DNA of 64,000 nt from Mycobacterium xenopi (GCF_009936235.1 NZ_AP022314.1:1116001-1180000); one strand, 5' to 3'; shown: positions 43,512 to 52,374, counted from the stretch's first letter. Numbers and translations: made by a program. Notes: generated by a model from the letters alone, not told the origin.

Positions 43512-44515
43512 TCCTGCACCCCTTGTGTCTGTGGGATCTTGGTCTTAGCCAGCTCGGGGACCACGTCATTGGCAACGCGCTCCAGGTATGGCCAAGCGAT
43601 ATCGGGTGGCAGTCCACCGCAGAGCGGCGCCAGGGTGAGCATGCCGCCACTTTGCAGGTGGTCGATCGCTTGCGGCACAGTGAAGATGCGGTATGTGCGG
43701 GAGATGGCCCGCAGCTCGTCAACGGTGTGCACGTCGGCGATGCCTGCCGATATCTCGTTGCCCGGGTTCCAGTCTGCGTAGGTCCGAGCATCATGGAGCA
43801 GATAGGGGCCGAGCTCGTCCCATGCCCGGTCGATATCCTCGGCGACAAAACACACTGACGGTGTGTCGCGGTCCGGCAGCAAGGTCATCCCAGGCTCGTG
43901 TCCATGTGCGCGACAGGCGGCGTCGTAGGTTTCCTGGGAGCCGGGGACATTGGCTTGGGCGAGGAAAGGAAGGCCGTATTTTCCGGCGCGCCGAGCAGCG
44001 GCCAGACTGCCGCCACCCCACATCAGCAGCGGGCCACCGGCGGTGCACGGAGGCGGTGTCACTTTGACGCGGCGCCCGTCACGGACGACAGTCTCACCGC
44101 GTAGTAACCGGCGAAGCAATTGCACGTACTCATCGGCGATGCGTCCACGCGCACCCATGTCCACGCCGAAGTGCTCATACTCCTCGCGCCGATACCCCAA
44201 ACCCAAGATGTAAGAGACCCGGCCGCGGCTGATGATGTCGAGCACCGCCATCTCCTCGGCGAGTCGAACCGGGTCATAAAGCGGAAGGAGCACCACCGAG
44301 GTCAGCGCCAGGCGCTCCGTGCGCGCCGCCACCGCGGAGGCGAGGATGAGCGGCGTTGGTAGATATCCGTCCTCGGAGCCGTGATGCTCGCACAACACTG
44401 CTCCCAGGCAGCCGCGAGTCTCTGCCCACGCGCACATTTCGATCGCCGTCGCATAGAGCTCGGTCGCCGGCGCGCCCATGGCGGTGGCGCGCATATCGAA
44501 ACGCATCGAGAACAT
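43508..44515 (-). CDS. LLM-class (luciferase-like) oxidoreductase
   Basis: A 335-residue luciferase-like monooxygenase/F420-dependent-type TIM-barrel protein. AVLCEHHGSEDGYLPTPLILA and LGLGYRREEYEHFGVDM are typical segments. Whether it uses FMN or F420 cannot be told. ATG 44515 is set by GGAGG five bases upstream. Two palindromes of a shared operator lie upstream, so the divergent TetR likely controls it together with the P450 and SDR genes. Confidence 0.9.
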   Translation of the reverse strand: MFSMRFDMRATAMGAPATELYATAIEMCAWAETRGCLGAVLCEHHGSEDGYLPTPLILASAVAARTERLALTSVVLLPLYDPVRLAEEMAVLDIISRGRVSYILGLGYRREEYEHFGVDMGARGRIADEYVQLLRRLLRGETVVRDGRRVKVTPPPCTAGGPLLMWGGGSLAAARRAGKYGLPFLAQANVPGSQETYDAACRAHGHEPGMTLLPDRDTPSVCFVAEDIDRAWDELGPYLLHDARTYADWNPGNEISAGIADVHTVDELRAISRTYRIFTVPQAIDHLQSGGMLTLAPLCGGLPPDIAWPYLERVANDVVPELAKTKIPQTQGVQE

Positions 44516-44552
44516 TGCGACCTCCGCCGGCGGTGTTGCCGGCCCCGAAGTA

Positions 44553-44592
44553 GGATTTAAGCGTCTGCTTAAATCCGCTGAGCATATGCCTA
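44553..44592. promoter_or_regulatory. Double operator: two TAAGCA-N2-TGCTTA-type sites
   Basis: Site 1, TAAGCGTCTGCTTA (44558-44571), is the core of a larger perfect palindrome with 10-bp arms (44553-44576). Site 2, TGAGCATATGCCTA (44579-44592), follows with centres 21 bp apart, two helical turns. Both lie between the LLM start (44515) and the TetR start (44654). The same element occurs at 48446-48459 beside a paralogous TetR. Confidence 0.75.
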
Positions 44593-44653
44593 ACATGCTG
44601 TGCGTGAGTGGTCAATACTCGTTACTGCCCGACAGGAGGATGGCGGAGTAGAG

Positions 44654-45247
44654 ATGGCATCGCCGCGCAGGTTTGGCCCACCGGATGCGAAGACGCGCAC
44701 GATGCTGCTGGATGCGGCCGAGCAGCTGATGCTCGACGAGGGCTGGGCGGCGGTCACCGGGCGACGGGTGGCCGAGAAGGCGGGGCTGCGGTCACAGCTT
44801 GTGCACTACTACTTCCGCAGCATGGACGAGCTGCTGCTTGCGGTATTTCGCCGCCGCGCCGAGCAAAGCTTCAAGGCGAACACGAAGGCGTTGAACTCAC
44901 CGCAACCGCTGTGGGCGCTGTGGCGGATGTTCAACAATCCGCCGTTCAGCGCGTTCACTATGGAGCTGTTCGCGTTGGCTAACCACCGGGCGGAGCTAAG
45001 AGCGGAGCTCGCCTGCTATGCCCAGCGATTCCGGGACGAACAGGCCCAGACGTTCGCCAAGGTGCTCTCGGGTTACGGGGTAGACACAGAGCAAGTCCCG
45101 CCGGTCGCAGTGGCGTTCCTGCTGACGGGCGTGCAGGGCGTGCTTTTCATGGAGGAGGCCCTCGGCATCTCGGCCGGCCACACCGAAGTTGTCGCGCTAG
45201 TCGAACGCTACCTGCGCGACGTCGAGGGCGACCCGGTCGTCCCGTGA
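44654..45247 (+). CDS. TetR-family regulator (paralog of the one at 48.5 kb)
   Basis: A 197-residue TetR regulator. The DNA-binding region LLDAAEQLMLDEGWAAVTGR then RVAEKAG and LVHYYFRSMDELL is nearly the same as in the TetR at 48541, and SPQPLWALWR is identical in both. ATG 44654 has GGAG five bases upstream. It heads an operon with MaoC-like and LLM genes and is divergent from LLM-P450-SDR. The double palindrome in its promoter indicates control of both sides. Confidence 0.92.
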   Translation: MASPRRFGPPDAKTRTMLLDAAEQLMLDEGWAAVTGRRVAEKAGLRSQLVHYYFRSMDELLLAVFRRRAEQSFKANTKALNSPQPLWALWRMFNNPPFSAFTMELFALANHRAELRAELACYAQRFRDEQAQTFAKVLSGYGVDTEQVPPVAVAFLLTGVQGVLFMEEALGISAGHTEVVALVERYLRDVEGDPVVP

Positions 45248-46083
45248 GCCGGATTCGAGTAGGCGCCGTGTCACGGCATGGCCCGTTTCCGGGGCGGCTT
45301 GAGCCGGATCGCATTGCGGCATACGCGGCTGCCACTGGCGACGAGACCAAAGCGGTGTTGGCCGGCGAGGCCGTCCCGGCGATCTTCCCGGTCATCCTGG
45401 CCTTCCGTGCGCAGCAGGCGGCCAATGCGGACGTGCCGGCCACTGCGTGGCAGCAGGCGCGTGGCGGTCTGCACGGCGAGCACGACATCGTGCTGCATCG
45501 GCCCCTGGTTCCCAACGAGCCGCTGGATACCTGGTCGTCCGTTTCCGCGGTGCGGACGACCCGCGCAGGCACCCAAGTGGTGCTGCACATCGAGCAATTC
45601 GACGGCCAGGGCCAATTGGCTGTCGAACAATGGTGGACCACAATGCTTCTCGACTTGCACTCGATGGTCGACACGGGATCGATGCCAGCAGGTCACCGCT
45701 TTCCCGACTCGGCTCGCAGCAATCCGATCGGCTCGGCAACCCACAAAATAAGCGAGCATCTGGCACACCGTTACGCCGAAGTGTCCGACGACTGGTCGGC
45801 CCACCACTTCGACATCGAGGCAGCCCGTGCAAGTGGATTCGACTTCCTGTTCGCCCACGGGTTGTGCACCATGGCGATCTGCGCTCATCGTGTTCTGCGT
45901 GTCGTGGGCATCGACGATCCCGGCCGGATTCGACGGGTGGCAGTGCGGTTCGCATCGCCGACACCTCTCGGCACCCAGCTAACCGTGAATGTCTATGGCA
46001 TCGACGGACAGTCGTTCGCTTTTGAGGCGAGCTGCGCGGGGGTAACCACCATCACTCACGGACGATTGGAGCTTCGGGCGTGA
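45244..46083 (+). CDS. MaoC-like double-hotdog enoyl-CoA hydratase
   Basis: A 279-residue double-hotdog protein. The C-terminal half contains YAEVSDDWSAHHFDIEAA followed by SGFDFLFAHG, the hydratase-2 signature with catalytic Asp and His; the N-terminal half has the fold but no signature. That is the normal arrangement for R-specific enoyl-CoA hydratases of lipid and sterol breakdown. The GTG start overlaps the TetR stop (GTGA). It would hydrate an enoyl-CoA made by an acyl-CoA dehydrogenase. Confidence 0.85.
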   Translation: MSRIRVGAVSRHGPFPGRLEPDRIAAYAAATGDETKAVLAGEAVPAIFPVILAFRAQQAANADVPATAWQQARGGLHGEHDIVLHRPLVPNEPLDTWSSVSAVRTTRAGTQVVLHIEQFDGQGQLAVEQWWTTMLLDLHSMVDTGSMPAGHRFPDSARSNPIGSATHKISEHLAHRYAEVSDDWSAHHFDIEAARASGFDFLFAHGLCTMAICAHRVLRVVGIDDPGRIRRVAVRFASPTPLGTQLTVNVYGIDGQSFAFEASCAGVTTITHGRLELRA

Positions 46084-47012
46084 CGAATCTCGACATCGGG
46101 ATCTATGTGCCGCAGATGGGGTTTTCTTACGCCGACGTCTTGCATCGCGCTTTGCGCTGCGAGGAACTCGGTATCGGGTCGCTGTGGCTCTACGACCATC
46201 TGTACGGCCCCGGCGTTCCCCAGATCTCCTCGCTGGAAGCCTGGACCTTGGCCACCGCGTTGTTGAGCCGCACTGAGCACATACGCATCGGACATCTGGT
46301 GTTGTGCAACCAGTTTCGCCATCCGGCGTTGCTGGCGAAGATGGCCACGACGCTCGACCAGATATCGGCGGGAAGATTGCAGCTCGGGATCGGCAGTGGC
46401 TCCATCGAGGACGAACACAGCAGGACGGGTCTGCCCTGGGCAAGCTTCGCCGAACGGTCTGAACGCCTGGCCGAAGCTCTGGAGATTTTGAGTCAGGCGT
46501 TCAGCAAAGGCGTCATCGATTTCGCCGGCAGCCATTACACGGTGCGCGACATGCCGATTGTGCCAGGCCCGGCGCAGCAGCCCCGTCCACCGGTGATCGT
46601 TGGCGGCGTGGGGGAGAAGCACACCCTGCCGTTGGTCGCGCGCTACGCCGACGTGTGGAACGTGCCTACGTATGCGCTCGGCCAGCTTGAGCGCAAGCTG
46701 TCGGTGCTGCGATCGATCTGCGACGACATCGGCCGTGATCCGGCGACCATCGTGCTGTCGGTCGAGGCCGTTATGGCGGTCGCCCCTGACGACATCGCGC
46801 TGCCGACAGTTCGCCAGATCGCCGAAAAACGTTTCGGTGCGCCAGGATTCGGCCTGCACGAAGGAGGGCTGATCGGCACACCGCAGGCGATTGTGGAGCG
46901 GCTGCACGAACTGCGCGAGCTCGGCTTTCAGCAGGTCGTGCTCTTCACTCATGACCGGGCATCCGATGAGACGCTGGAACTACTCGCCTCGACGGTGATC
47001 GCCGAGCTTTGA
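46080..47012 (+). CDS. LLM-class flavin/F420-dependent oxidoreductase
   Basis: A 310-residue luciferase-like TIM barrel. GSLWLYDHLYG, RIGHLVLCNQFRHPALLAKM and RLQLGIGSGSIEDEH are the conserved segments of the mycobacterial F420-dependent class. It is coupled to the hydratase by a 4-bp overlap. It is only distantly related to the LLM protein at 43.5 kb. Substrate unknown. Confidence 0.9.
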   Translation: MTNLDIGIYVPQMGFSYADVLHRALRCEELGIGSLWLYDHLYGPGVPQISSLEAWTLATALLSRTEHIRIGHLVLCNQFRHPALLAKMATTLDQISAGRLQLGIGSGSIEDEHSRTGLPWASFAERSERLAEALEILSQAFSKGVIDFAGSHYTVRDMPIVPGPAQQPRPPVIVGGVGEKHTLPLVARYADVWNVPTYALGQLERKLSVLRSICDDIGRDPATIVLSVEAVMAVAPDDIALPTVRQIAEKRFGAPGFGLHEGGLIGTPQAIVERLHELRELGFQQVVLFTHDRASDETLELLASTVIAEL

Positions 47013-47099
47013 TCCTGCAGCCGCTCAGGCCTCTTAATCCCTTACCCGCAATTTCTCGGCAAATCGTCGATTCCGACGCGGCGCTACGGGCGGAGTTCC

Positions 47100-48377
47100 T
47101 CAGCGGACCGGCGTGAAAACAAGGTGCAATTCGCTGAGCCCGCGCAAGATGTACGTCGGCTCATAGCTATAACGGCGATCCCCGACCGGGCCGTGTTTGG
47201 CTTCGTTGATCTTGATATCGGACATCCGGTCCAAAATCCGCTCAATCGAGACGCGGCCCTCCACGCGGGCCAGAGGTCCGCCGGGGCAGGAATGTACACC
47301 GCGGGCAAACGCCATGTGCTCGCGGACGTTCTTACGGTCGAGCCGGAATTCGTGCGGGTTCTCGAACCGGCGCGGATCGCGGTTGGCCGCGCCCGGCAAC
47401 ACCATCACGATCGCGCCAGCGGGAATGTCGACACCGCCCACCGTGGTGGGCCGACGGGCCAGCCGGGAGTCACTTTTGACCGGACTCTCAAAACGCAGCG
47501 ACTCCTCGATGAACGCCGGAATCAAACTGCGATCCTGGCGTAGCCGTTGCTGGATATCCGGGCGGTCTCCAAGCACCTGCAGCGCCGCGGACAGCAGCTT
47601 GGCGGTGGTTTCCTGTCCGGCTGCGAACAGGAAGGTGGCTGAGCGCACCACCTCGATGACTTCGGGGGTGGATCCATCCGGGTACTTCGCCGTCGCCAGG
47701 GCGGTGAGCACGTCGTCGCGCGGCTCACGGCGCCGGTCCTCGATGTAGGAGCAGAACTTGTCGTCAAGCCACTCCAGCGGGTTGATGCCGACCGACTCAT
47801 GGTCGAGCGACCCAACCCGGGCTCCGGGGCGATCGGCACCCAGCACGGTGCGGAATTGCTTGTGGTCTTCTTCGGGCACGCCGAGCAGGTCGGCGATCAC
47901 CAAGGTGGCAAAGGGCTTGGAGTATTCGGCGATGAACTCACACTCACCTTCGGCGAGAAACTCCTCGAGCTGGCGGTCGGCCAGGCGCCACATGAAGTCT
48001 TCGTTTTCCTTCAGTCGGCTCGGCGTCAACAGCCGGCTCAGCAGCGACCGTGCCCTGGTGTGCTCCGGCGGGTCCATGGTGACCATGTGCTCGAACATCG
48101 GGAACTGGTCGCGGTGCGCGTCGATCTGAGCGCCGATGTCGTCGCCCTCGGGCTGGAAGGGCAGCGGCGGAAACGGCCCGCCCAAGGCCACGCAGTTCGA
48201 AAATGTGTCGGTGTCCTTATATACCGCAGTGGCCTCGTCGTATCCGGTGACGGCGAAGACGTTGTAATTCGGCAGCTTGAGCACCGGGTTTTTGCTTCGC
48301 AGGTAGTCGAAGTAGGGGTGCGGATCGGGGACCAGAGACGGGTCGGTGAAGAAGTCGACCGATTCGAAGGTGGTCAT
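47100..48377 (-). CDS. Cytochrome P450
   Basis: A 425-residue class I P450. I-helix AGQETT, ExxR ESLR, heme loop FARGVHSCPG with the axial Cys near residue 364. It is a clear paralog of the P450 at 2953, sharing long stretches including GAANRDPRRF and YILRGLSELHL. No ferredoxin is adjacent. ATG 48377 has GGGAGG upstream; a longer frame to 48452 would run across the operator at 48446. It is divergent from a TetR gene. Confidence 0.94.
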   Translation of the reverse strand: MTTFESVDFFTDPSLVPDPHPYFDYLRSKNPVLKLPNYNVFAVTGYDEATAVYKDTDTFSNCVALGGPFPPLPFQPEGDDIGAQIDAHRDQFPMFEHMVTMDPPEHTRARSLLSRLLTPSRLKENEDFMWRLADRQLEEFLAEGECEFIAEYSKPFATLVIADLLGVPEEDHKQFRTVLGADRPGARVGSLDHESVGINPLEWLDDKFCSYIEDRRREPRDDVLTALATAKYPDGSTPEVIEVVRSATFLFAAGQETTAKLLSAALQVLGDRPDIQQRLRQDRSLIPAFIEESLRFESPVKSDSRLARRPTTVGGVDIPAGAIVMVLPGAANRDPRRFENPHEFRLDRKNVREHMAFARGVHSCPGGPLARVEGRVSIERILDRMSDIKINEAKHGPVGDRRYSYEPTYILRGLSELHLVFTPVR

Positions 48378-48445
48378 GCTCTGCGTGCCTCCCGATGCCG
48401 GCTTGCTTGGTGGCGGCCAGACGCCATGCCGCCCGAGTGATGTGC

Positions 48446-48459
48446 TGAGCACTTGCTTA
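48446..48459. promoter_or_regulatory. Operator TAAGCA-N2-TGCTTA-type site
   Basis: TGAGCACTTGCTTA, 69-82 bp before the P450 start and 82-95 bp before the TetR start. With flanks it reads GCTGAGCACTTGCTTAGCAT, closely matching the second site at 44579-44592. It probably controls both divergent genes. Confidence 0.72.
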
Positions 48460-48540
48460 GCATGGTCGTATTGTCGTGGTCAAGCTCACGCCGGGGGCAC
48501 CGATACGATCGGCGGTGCAATGAGTGAACGGAGCCCAGGC

Positions 48541-49152
48541 ATGACAACGGCGCGAAGAATCGGGGCGCCGGACGCCAAGAATCGCTCTGTGCTGCTCGAC
48601 GCGGCCGAGCAGCTGATGCTCGAAGAAGGTTACGCCGCCGTCACTTCGCGCCGCGTCGCGCAGAAGGCGGCACTCAAGCCGCAGCTCGTTCACTACTACT
48701 TCCGCACGATGGACGATCTGTTCTTGGCCGCGTTCCGCCGTCGCGCCGAAGAGGGGCTTCGCCTGCAGGCCCAAGCGCTGCAGTCGCCGCAGCCGCTGTG
48801 GGCGCTGTGGCGGTTCAGCACCGATCCCGCGGCCACCGCGCTGACAATGGAATATGTGGCGCTGGCCAACCATCGCAAGGCGCTCAAAGCCGAAATCGGC
48901 TACTACGCCGAGCGTTTCCGCGAAGAGCAAACCAAGGCCGTGGGCACCGTTTTGCAGCGTTACGGCGTCGACGCCGCCGACGTGCCGCCGTTGGTGTGGT
49001 CGGTGCTGATCACCAGCGTTTCGCGGGTGCTGGTGATGGAGCAAGCGCTCGGCATGTCGCTCGGACACCCAGAGACCGCGGCGTTTGTCGAGCGCTATCT
49101 GCATCGGTTGGAGGGCGACCCACAGCCGGTCGTGGCGATACCGACGCGCTAA
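48541..49152 (+). CDS. TetR-family regulator (paralog of the one at 44.6 kb)
   Basis: A 203-residue TetR regulator. Helix-turn-helix region AVTSRRVAQKAALKPQLVHYY. It is alignable along its full length with the TetR at 44654 (shared LLDAAEQLML, LVHYYFR, SPQPLWALWR, RRAE). ATG 48541 is chosen for GGAG seven bases upstream; ATG 48520 is an in-frame alternative. It probably represses the divergent P450 and itself. Cross-talk with its paralog is likely because the operators match. Confidence 0.92.
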   Translation: MTTARRIGAPDAKNRSVLLDAAEQLMLEEGYAAVTSRRVAQKAALKPQLVHYYFRTMDDLFLAAFRRRAEEGLRLQAQALQSPQPLWALWRFSTDPAATALTMEYVALANHRKALKAEIGYYAERFREEQTKAVGTVLQRYGVDAADVPPLVWSVLITSVSRVLVMEQALGMSLGHPETAAFVERYLHRLEGDPQPVVAIPTR

Positions 49153-49170
49153 TTCGCTATACTCACGGAT

Positions 49171-49650
49171 TCACTGTTTGGTGTAGCCCCACAGCTGTGC
49201 CGAGTTTCGCTCCCCGTTGGGATAGGACACGAACTCGATGGGGGTGCCGTCGGGATCACGGACGAAGAACATGCGCACGCCGCCGATGTCGACCGGCTGC
49301 TGTTCCGGCTGGACGCCGGCGGCGGTAATCGCAGCGTGCGCGGCCTCGATGTCGCGGACGCTCAAGGAGATGTTGGTATAACCGAGCTTGGCGTCATGCT
49401 GTTGTGGTTCCAAACCGCGGTGTGCGAACTCGAGAAGTTCCACAACCGTGCCGGCGAGCATCCCGCCGATCATCCTTCCGCGGGCTCCGGCTTCTCCGGT
49501 GACGGCTTCCATCGACGGCCCCTCTAGCTGGAGGTCGAAGAACACCTCGAGGCCGAGCAGGTCGCGGTAGAACCGCAAGGCGGCCTCCATGTCCGACACC
49601 GCGATGCAGATGTGCGAAAACCCAAGGATGTCAATCGGTTTCTGCGTCAT
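49171..49650 (-). CDS. VOC-superfamily (glyoxalase/dioxygenase-like) protein
   Basis: A 159-residue vicinal-oxygen-chelate protein with paired beta-alpha-beta units. ILGFSHICIAVSDMEAALRFY gives the first metal His, KLGYTNISLSVRD starts the second module, and RDPDGTPIEFV carries the C-terminal Glu. The family includes epimerases, glyoxalases and extradiol dioxygenases; no assignment is possible. The start overlaps the stop of the FAD oxidoreductase by 4 bp. Confidence 0.88.
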   Translation of the reverse strand: MTQKPIDILGFSHICIAVSDMEAALRFYRDLLGLEVFFDLQLEGPSMEAVTGEAGARGRMIGGMLAGTVVELLEFAHRGLEPQQHDAKLGYTNISLSVRDIEAAHAAITAAGVQPEQQPVDIGGVRMFFVRDPDGTPIEFVSYPNGERNSAQLWGYTKQ

Positions 49651-50804
49651 CGTAGAGGCGCCCTTTCGGATAAAGTGGCGAGCTGCGGGTCGTTGCGCCG
49701 AACCCCGCGGTAATAGCCCCAGCCCACGACCAACGGCAGCAGCACCTTGTGGAATGTCCACGCCGGGAAGCGGAATGCACGTCCGTGCGCCGTGTAAACG
49801 TCTAGTCCGTCGGGCAGGGGACCCAGCACCGAACCCCATCGCCGCCCGGGAGGCTGGTAACGGCGCAGTGGTCGACCAGCGAACGCAGCCAGCACGTTGT
49901 GTGCAAGCAACGCGTCGACCCTGTTCCGGGCGGAGGTGCGAAGCGGGTCTGTGGCTGCGACGTCGCCGACTGCGAAGAGATCTGGGTGGCCGGAAACGCG
50001 CAAATCCGGTGTCACGCGGACGAATCTGTGCTCGTCAAGCAGCTCTGTCGGCAGCCATCCGGTGTTGGGCCGGACCCGCCCGACCGTCCACAGGACCGCG
50101 TTGGCTGATGCCGGCGGTTGTCCGGTGCTCCATCGCACGGGCTCGCTGGTAATGCGATCGCAGTCGAAGCCGGCGGGTATCACTGCCCGGTGGCGTGGAT
50201 GGAGCCGCACACCGAGGTCGGTGAGGCGGCGTGCGACGCGGTCCCATGTCCGCGGGTGATGGTGGATGAGCGCCCGTTCCCCAGGGAAATACAGGTCGAC
50301 CCGCTTGGCCGGCCAGGTGGTGGCGAGCTGAGCGGCGCTGTTTGCCGCTGCGGCGCCGCCGCCGATCACGATGACCGATTCGGCGGCGGCCAGGCGCTCA
50401 TGCATCATGCGCAGTTCGGCGTCGATTTCGGCGGCTGTCTGCAGACTGGGTTGGCGCCAGAATCCATTGGTTACTCCGGTCGAGATAACCAACGCGTCGT
50501 AATACTCACTGACAGTTGAGCCGTCGGCGCTGCGCGCGAACACCGTTCGAGTTGTCAGGTCGACCCCCGTCAGCGAGGCGTGGACGATTCGCACCGGGTC
50601 CAGGCCACGAAACCGGTCGAATGGGATCCAATTCAGCCGCACCCACTGTTCAGGTCGGCTGAGCCGCCAGCCCAGTTCTTGGCCGCTGAGCAACCCAGGC
50701 TTGGCCGATATCGCGACGACGTCGGCGTGGCGAGCCAGTCGGATCGCCGCCAGGACACCGCTGTCACCGAGCCCGGCGACCACAACCCGCTTCCGGGTCA
50801 CCAC
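49647..50804 (-). CDS. FAD-dependent pyridine-nucleotide oxidoreductase (NDH-2-like)
   Basis: A 385-residue two-dinucleotide-binding flavoprotein. VVVAGLGDSG near the start is the FAD site, VIVIGGGAAAANS (about residue 143) the NAD(P) site, and LFAVGDVA the second FAD contact. No redox-active Cys pair is seen. The C-terminal region after VYTAHG resembles type II NADH dehydrogenase-like proteins. It could reduce ferredoxins or quinones. It sits between NTF2-like and VOC genes on one transcript. Confidence 0.85.
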   Translation of the reverse strand: MVTRKRVVVAGLGDSGVLAAIRLARHADVVAISAKPGLLSGQELGWRLSRPEQWVRLNWIPFDRFRGLDPVRIVHASLTGVDLTTRTVFARSADGSTVSEYYDALVISTGVTNGFWRQPSLQTAAEIDAELRMMHERLAAAESVIVIGGGAAAANSAAQLATTWPAKRVDLYFPGERALIHHHPRTWDRVARRLTDLGVRLHPRHRAVIPAGFDCDRITSEPVRWSTGQPPASANAVLWTVGRVRPNTGWLPTELLDEHRFVRVTPDLRVSGHPDLFAVGDVAATDPLRTSARNRVDALLAHNVLAAFAGRPLRRYQPPGRRWGSVLGPLPDGLDVYTAHGRAFRFPAWTFHKVLLPLVVGWGYYRGVRRNDPQLATLSERAPLR

Positions 50805-50805
50805 G

Positions 50806-51309
50806 TCAGTCCAGTTGCCAGTTCATGTTTTTGGCGAAGGCAAGCGCGTCCTCGGAAATGGTGCCCAAGGCCTGGCAACGCTTGGTGTACTCGTGGACCA
50901 TGGCCAGGAAGTTAAGCGGGTTGTATGCGTCTTCTTCGTAGCTCCACAGCCCGTTGCCGGCGTAGTGCAGCACCGTCAGGGTGGCGGCCTGATGGATGCT
51001 GCCGTCGCCGGGATCCTTCATGCGGTTGAGAATCTTCCCGATGACCCAGCCTCGGTCGTCGTCGATGGTGTACCACTCCGCCGGGTAGAACGGCATCTCG
51101 GAGCCAGGAAACACGCTCATCGTCGCGGTGATCCACTCGCGGATCCGTTCTCTGCCATGCATTTCGCCGTATACATGTTCCAGGTAGACGGCGTCCTCAG
51201 TAAACAGGTCGGCGTATCGCGACCAGTCCGAGCTTCGTCCAATTTCGACGACGGCGTGGCTGTAGTCGCGGAATGCACGCTCGATCTCACCGCGTGACCA
51301 GTGCCCCAT
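50806..51309 (-). CDS. NTF2-like/SnoaL-type protein
   Basis: A 167-residue protein of the NTF2-like fold, shared by ketosteroid isomerases, limonene-epoxide hydrolases and SnoaL cyclases. The helical N-terminus (EIERAFRDYSHAVVEIGRSSDWSR), YADLFTEDAVYLEH and HGRERIREWI are typical. Catalytic residues cannot be assigned. It begins an operon with the FAD and VOC genes, 16 bp after the TetR gene, with no gap large enough for a strong promoter. Confidence 0.8.
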   Translation of the reverse strand: MGHWSRGEIERAFRDYSHAVVEIGRSSDWSRYADLFTEDAVYLEHVYGEMHGRERIREWITATMSVFPGSEMPFYPAEWYTIDDDRGWVIGKILNRMKDPGDGSIHQAATLTVLHYAGNGLWSYEEDAYNPLNFLAMVHEYTKRCQALGTISEDALAFAKNMNWQLD

Positions 51310-51325
51310 GTGCTCCTCCGATCAG

Positions 51326-51994
51326 CTAGCGCCGCGCTCTTTTCTGAGGTCGGGTGGTTCGGCTGCGCCGCGGTTGCCAGCGGGGATGCATCACAGCCTG
51401 CAACGCCTCAGACACCAGCAACTGAAGCGGCTGACGATCCTCGGTGCTGGTACGCACCCATCGCTGAAACGCGAAATCTGCGGCGGCGAAAGCCAAGTGG
51501 ACCAGCAAGGCAGGCCGGATGTCGCGGTCGGAGTCGGTGCGCATGCGGGCAGCGGTGAGTTTGACCAACCGGCTCTTGTCCTCCGGCGCCATGCTGACTT
51601 TCTCGAGCAGGTTGGGGGCGGCCAGGATCGCGGCGCGCCATTGTTCCGTCTCGCTGTCATGGAATGCGCCGGTGCGGGCTTCGATTGCGCGCGCTAGCGC
51701 GACGTCGGGTGGCTCCTCGCTAGGACGCTGTTCGAGCAGCAACGCAATGGCCTCCCAACCACGCCGTACCTGGTCTAGGAGCAGCTCTTCTTTGCTGGGG
51801 ATATGGCGAAAGAAGGTGCTCGGCGAAACACCAGCGGCGGCAGCGATCTGCTCGGTGGTGACGTTCTCATAGCCGTGAACGGCGAACAGCCGATAGGCGG
51901 CCAACCGGATATCAGCGCGGATTTGTGCGCGCTGGCGGTCTCGTAACGGCGGGGGCTTGGCGGGCGCGCTTTCCGCGGCGATGTCGTCGGTCAT
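51326..51994 (-). CDS. TetR-family transcriptional regulator
   Basis: A 222-residue TetR regulator of a different subgroup from those at 44.6 and 48.5 kb. Helix-turn-helix: VTTEQIAAAAGVSPSTFFRH; the C-terminus is basic (QPRRSRTTRPQKRARR). ATG 51994 overlaps the stop of the collapsed SDR gene. It is third in the transcript from 53459. A perfect 19-bp palindrome upstream of that transcript (53526) is its likely operator. Confidence 0.9.
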   Translation of the reverse strand: MTDDIAAESAPAKPPPLRDRQRAQIRADIRLAAYRLFAVHGYENVTTEQIAAAAGVSPSTFFRHIPSKEELLLDQVRRGWEAIALLLEQRPSEEPPDVALARAIEARTGAFHDSETEQWRAAILAAPNLLEKVSMAPEDKSRLVKLTAARMRTDSDRDIRPALLVHLAFAAADFAFQRWVRTSTEDRQPLQLLVSEALQAVMHPRWQPRRSRTTRPQKRARR

Positions 51995-52374
51995 CGTGCT
52001 TGCGACTGCAGCGGCGGGACGGGGATGGTGAAGGCGGGTGCGGTCGTGCCGCCGTCGACCCGAGGGACACCGGTCACCCACGACGACGCCGGCGATGCCA
52101 GATAGACGACGGCCGCGGCGATGTCGCGCGGTGCGCCGGTGCGACGTGCGGTTGCGTTCAAATGCAGACGGGGCGCGGTGCCTCCGGCGTTGTTGACCAG
52201 GATGTCGAGCCGCCAGTCCTCGTCGATCGTCGCATCGGTAACCACCGTCAGCCCGCTGCGACCGGTCCGTTCGATTTGGTGCACGATGTCATCCAGCTGG
52301 GATTTCGTGCGGGCGGCACCGCCGCCGGCGACGATGGCGACCTGATCGGTGATCCGGACATCGTCGAGAATCAC
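51991..52374 (-). pseudogene. SDR-family gene collapsed by internal deletions
   Basis: An open frame of 127 codons that reads as pieces of a normal SDR of about 250-270 residues. The start RITDQVAIVAGGGAARTKSQL runs from the first strand straight past the TGxxxGIG loop, LDILVNNAGGTAPRL is intact, and the text then jumps to DIAAAVVYLASPASSWVTGV and VDGG near the C-terminus. The cofactor loop and the Tyr-x3-Lys site are missing, so no SDR activity is possible. The deletions keep the frame and the overlaps (GTGA, ATGA) with both neighbours. Confidence 0.75.
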
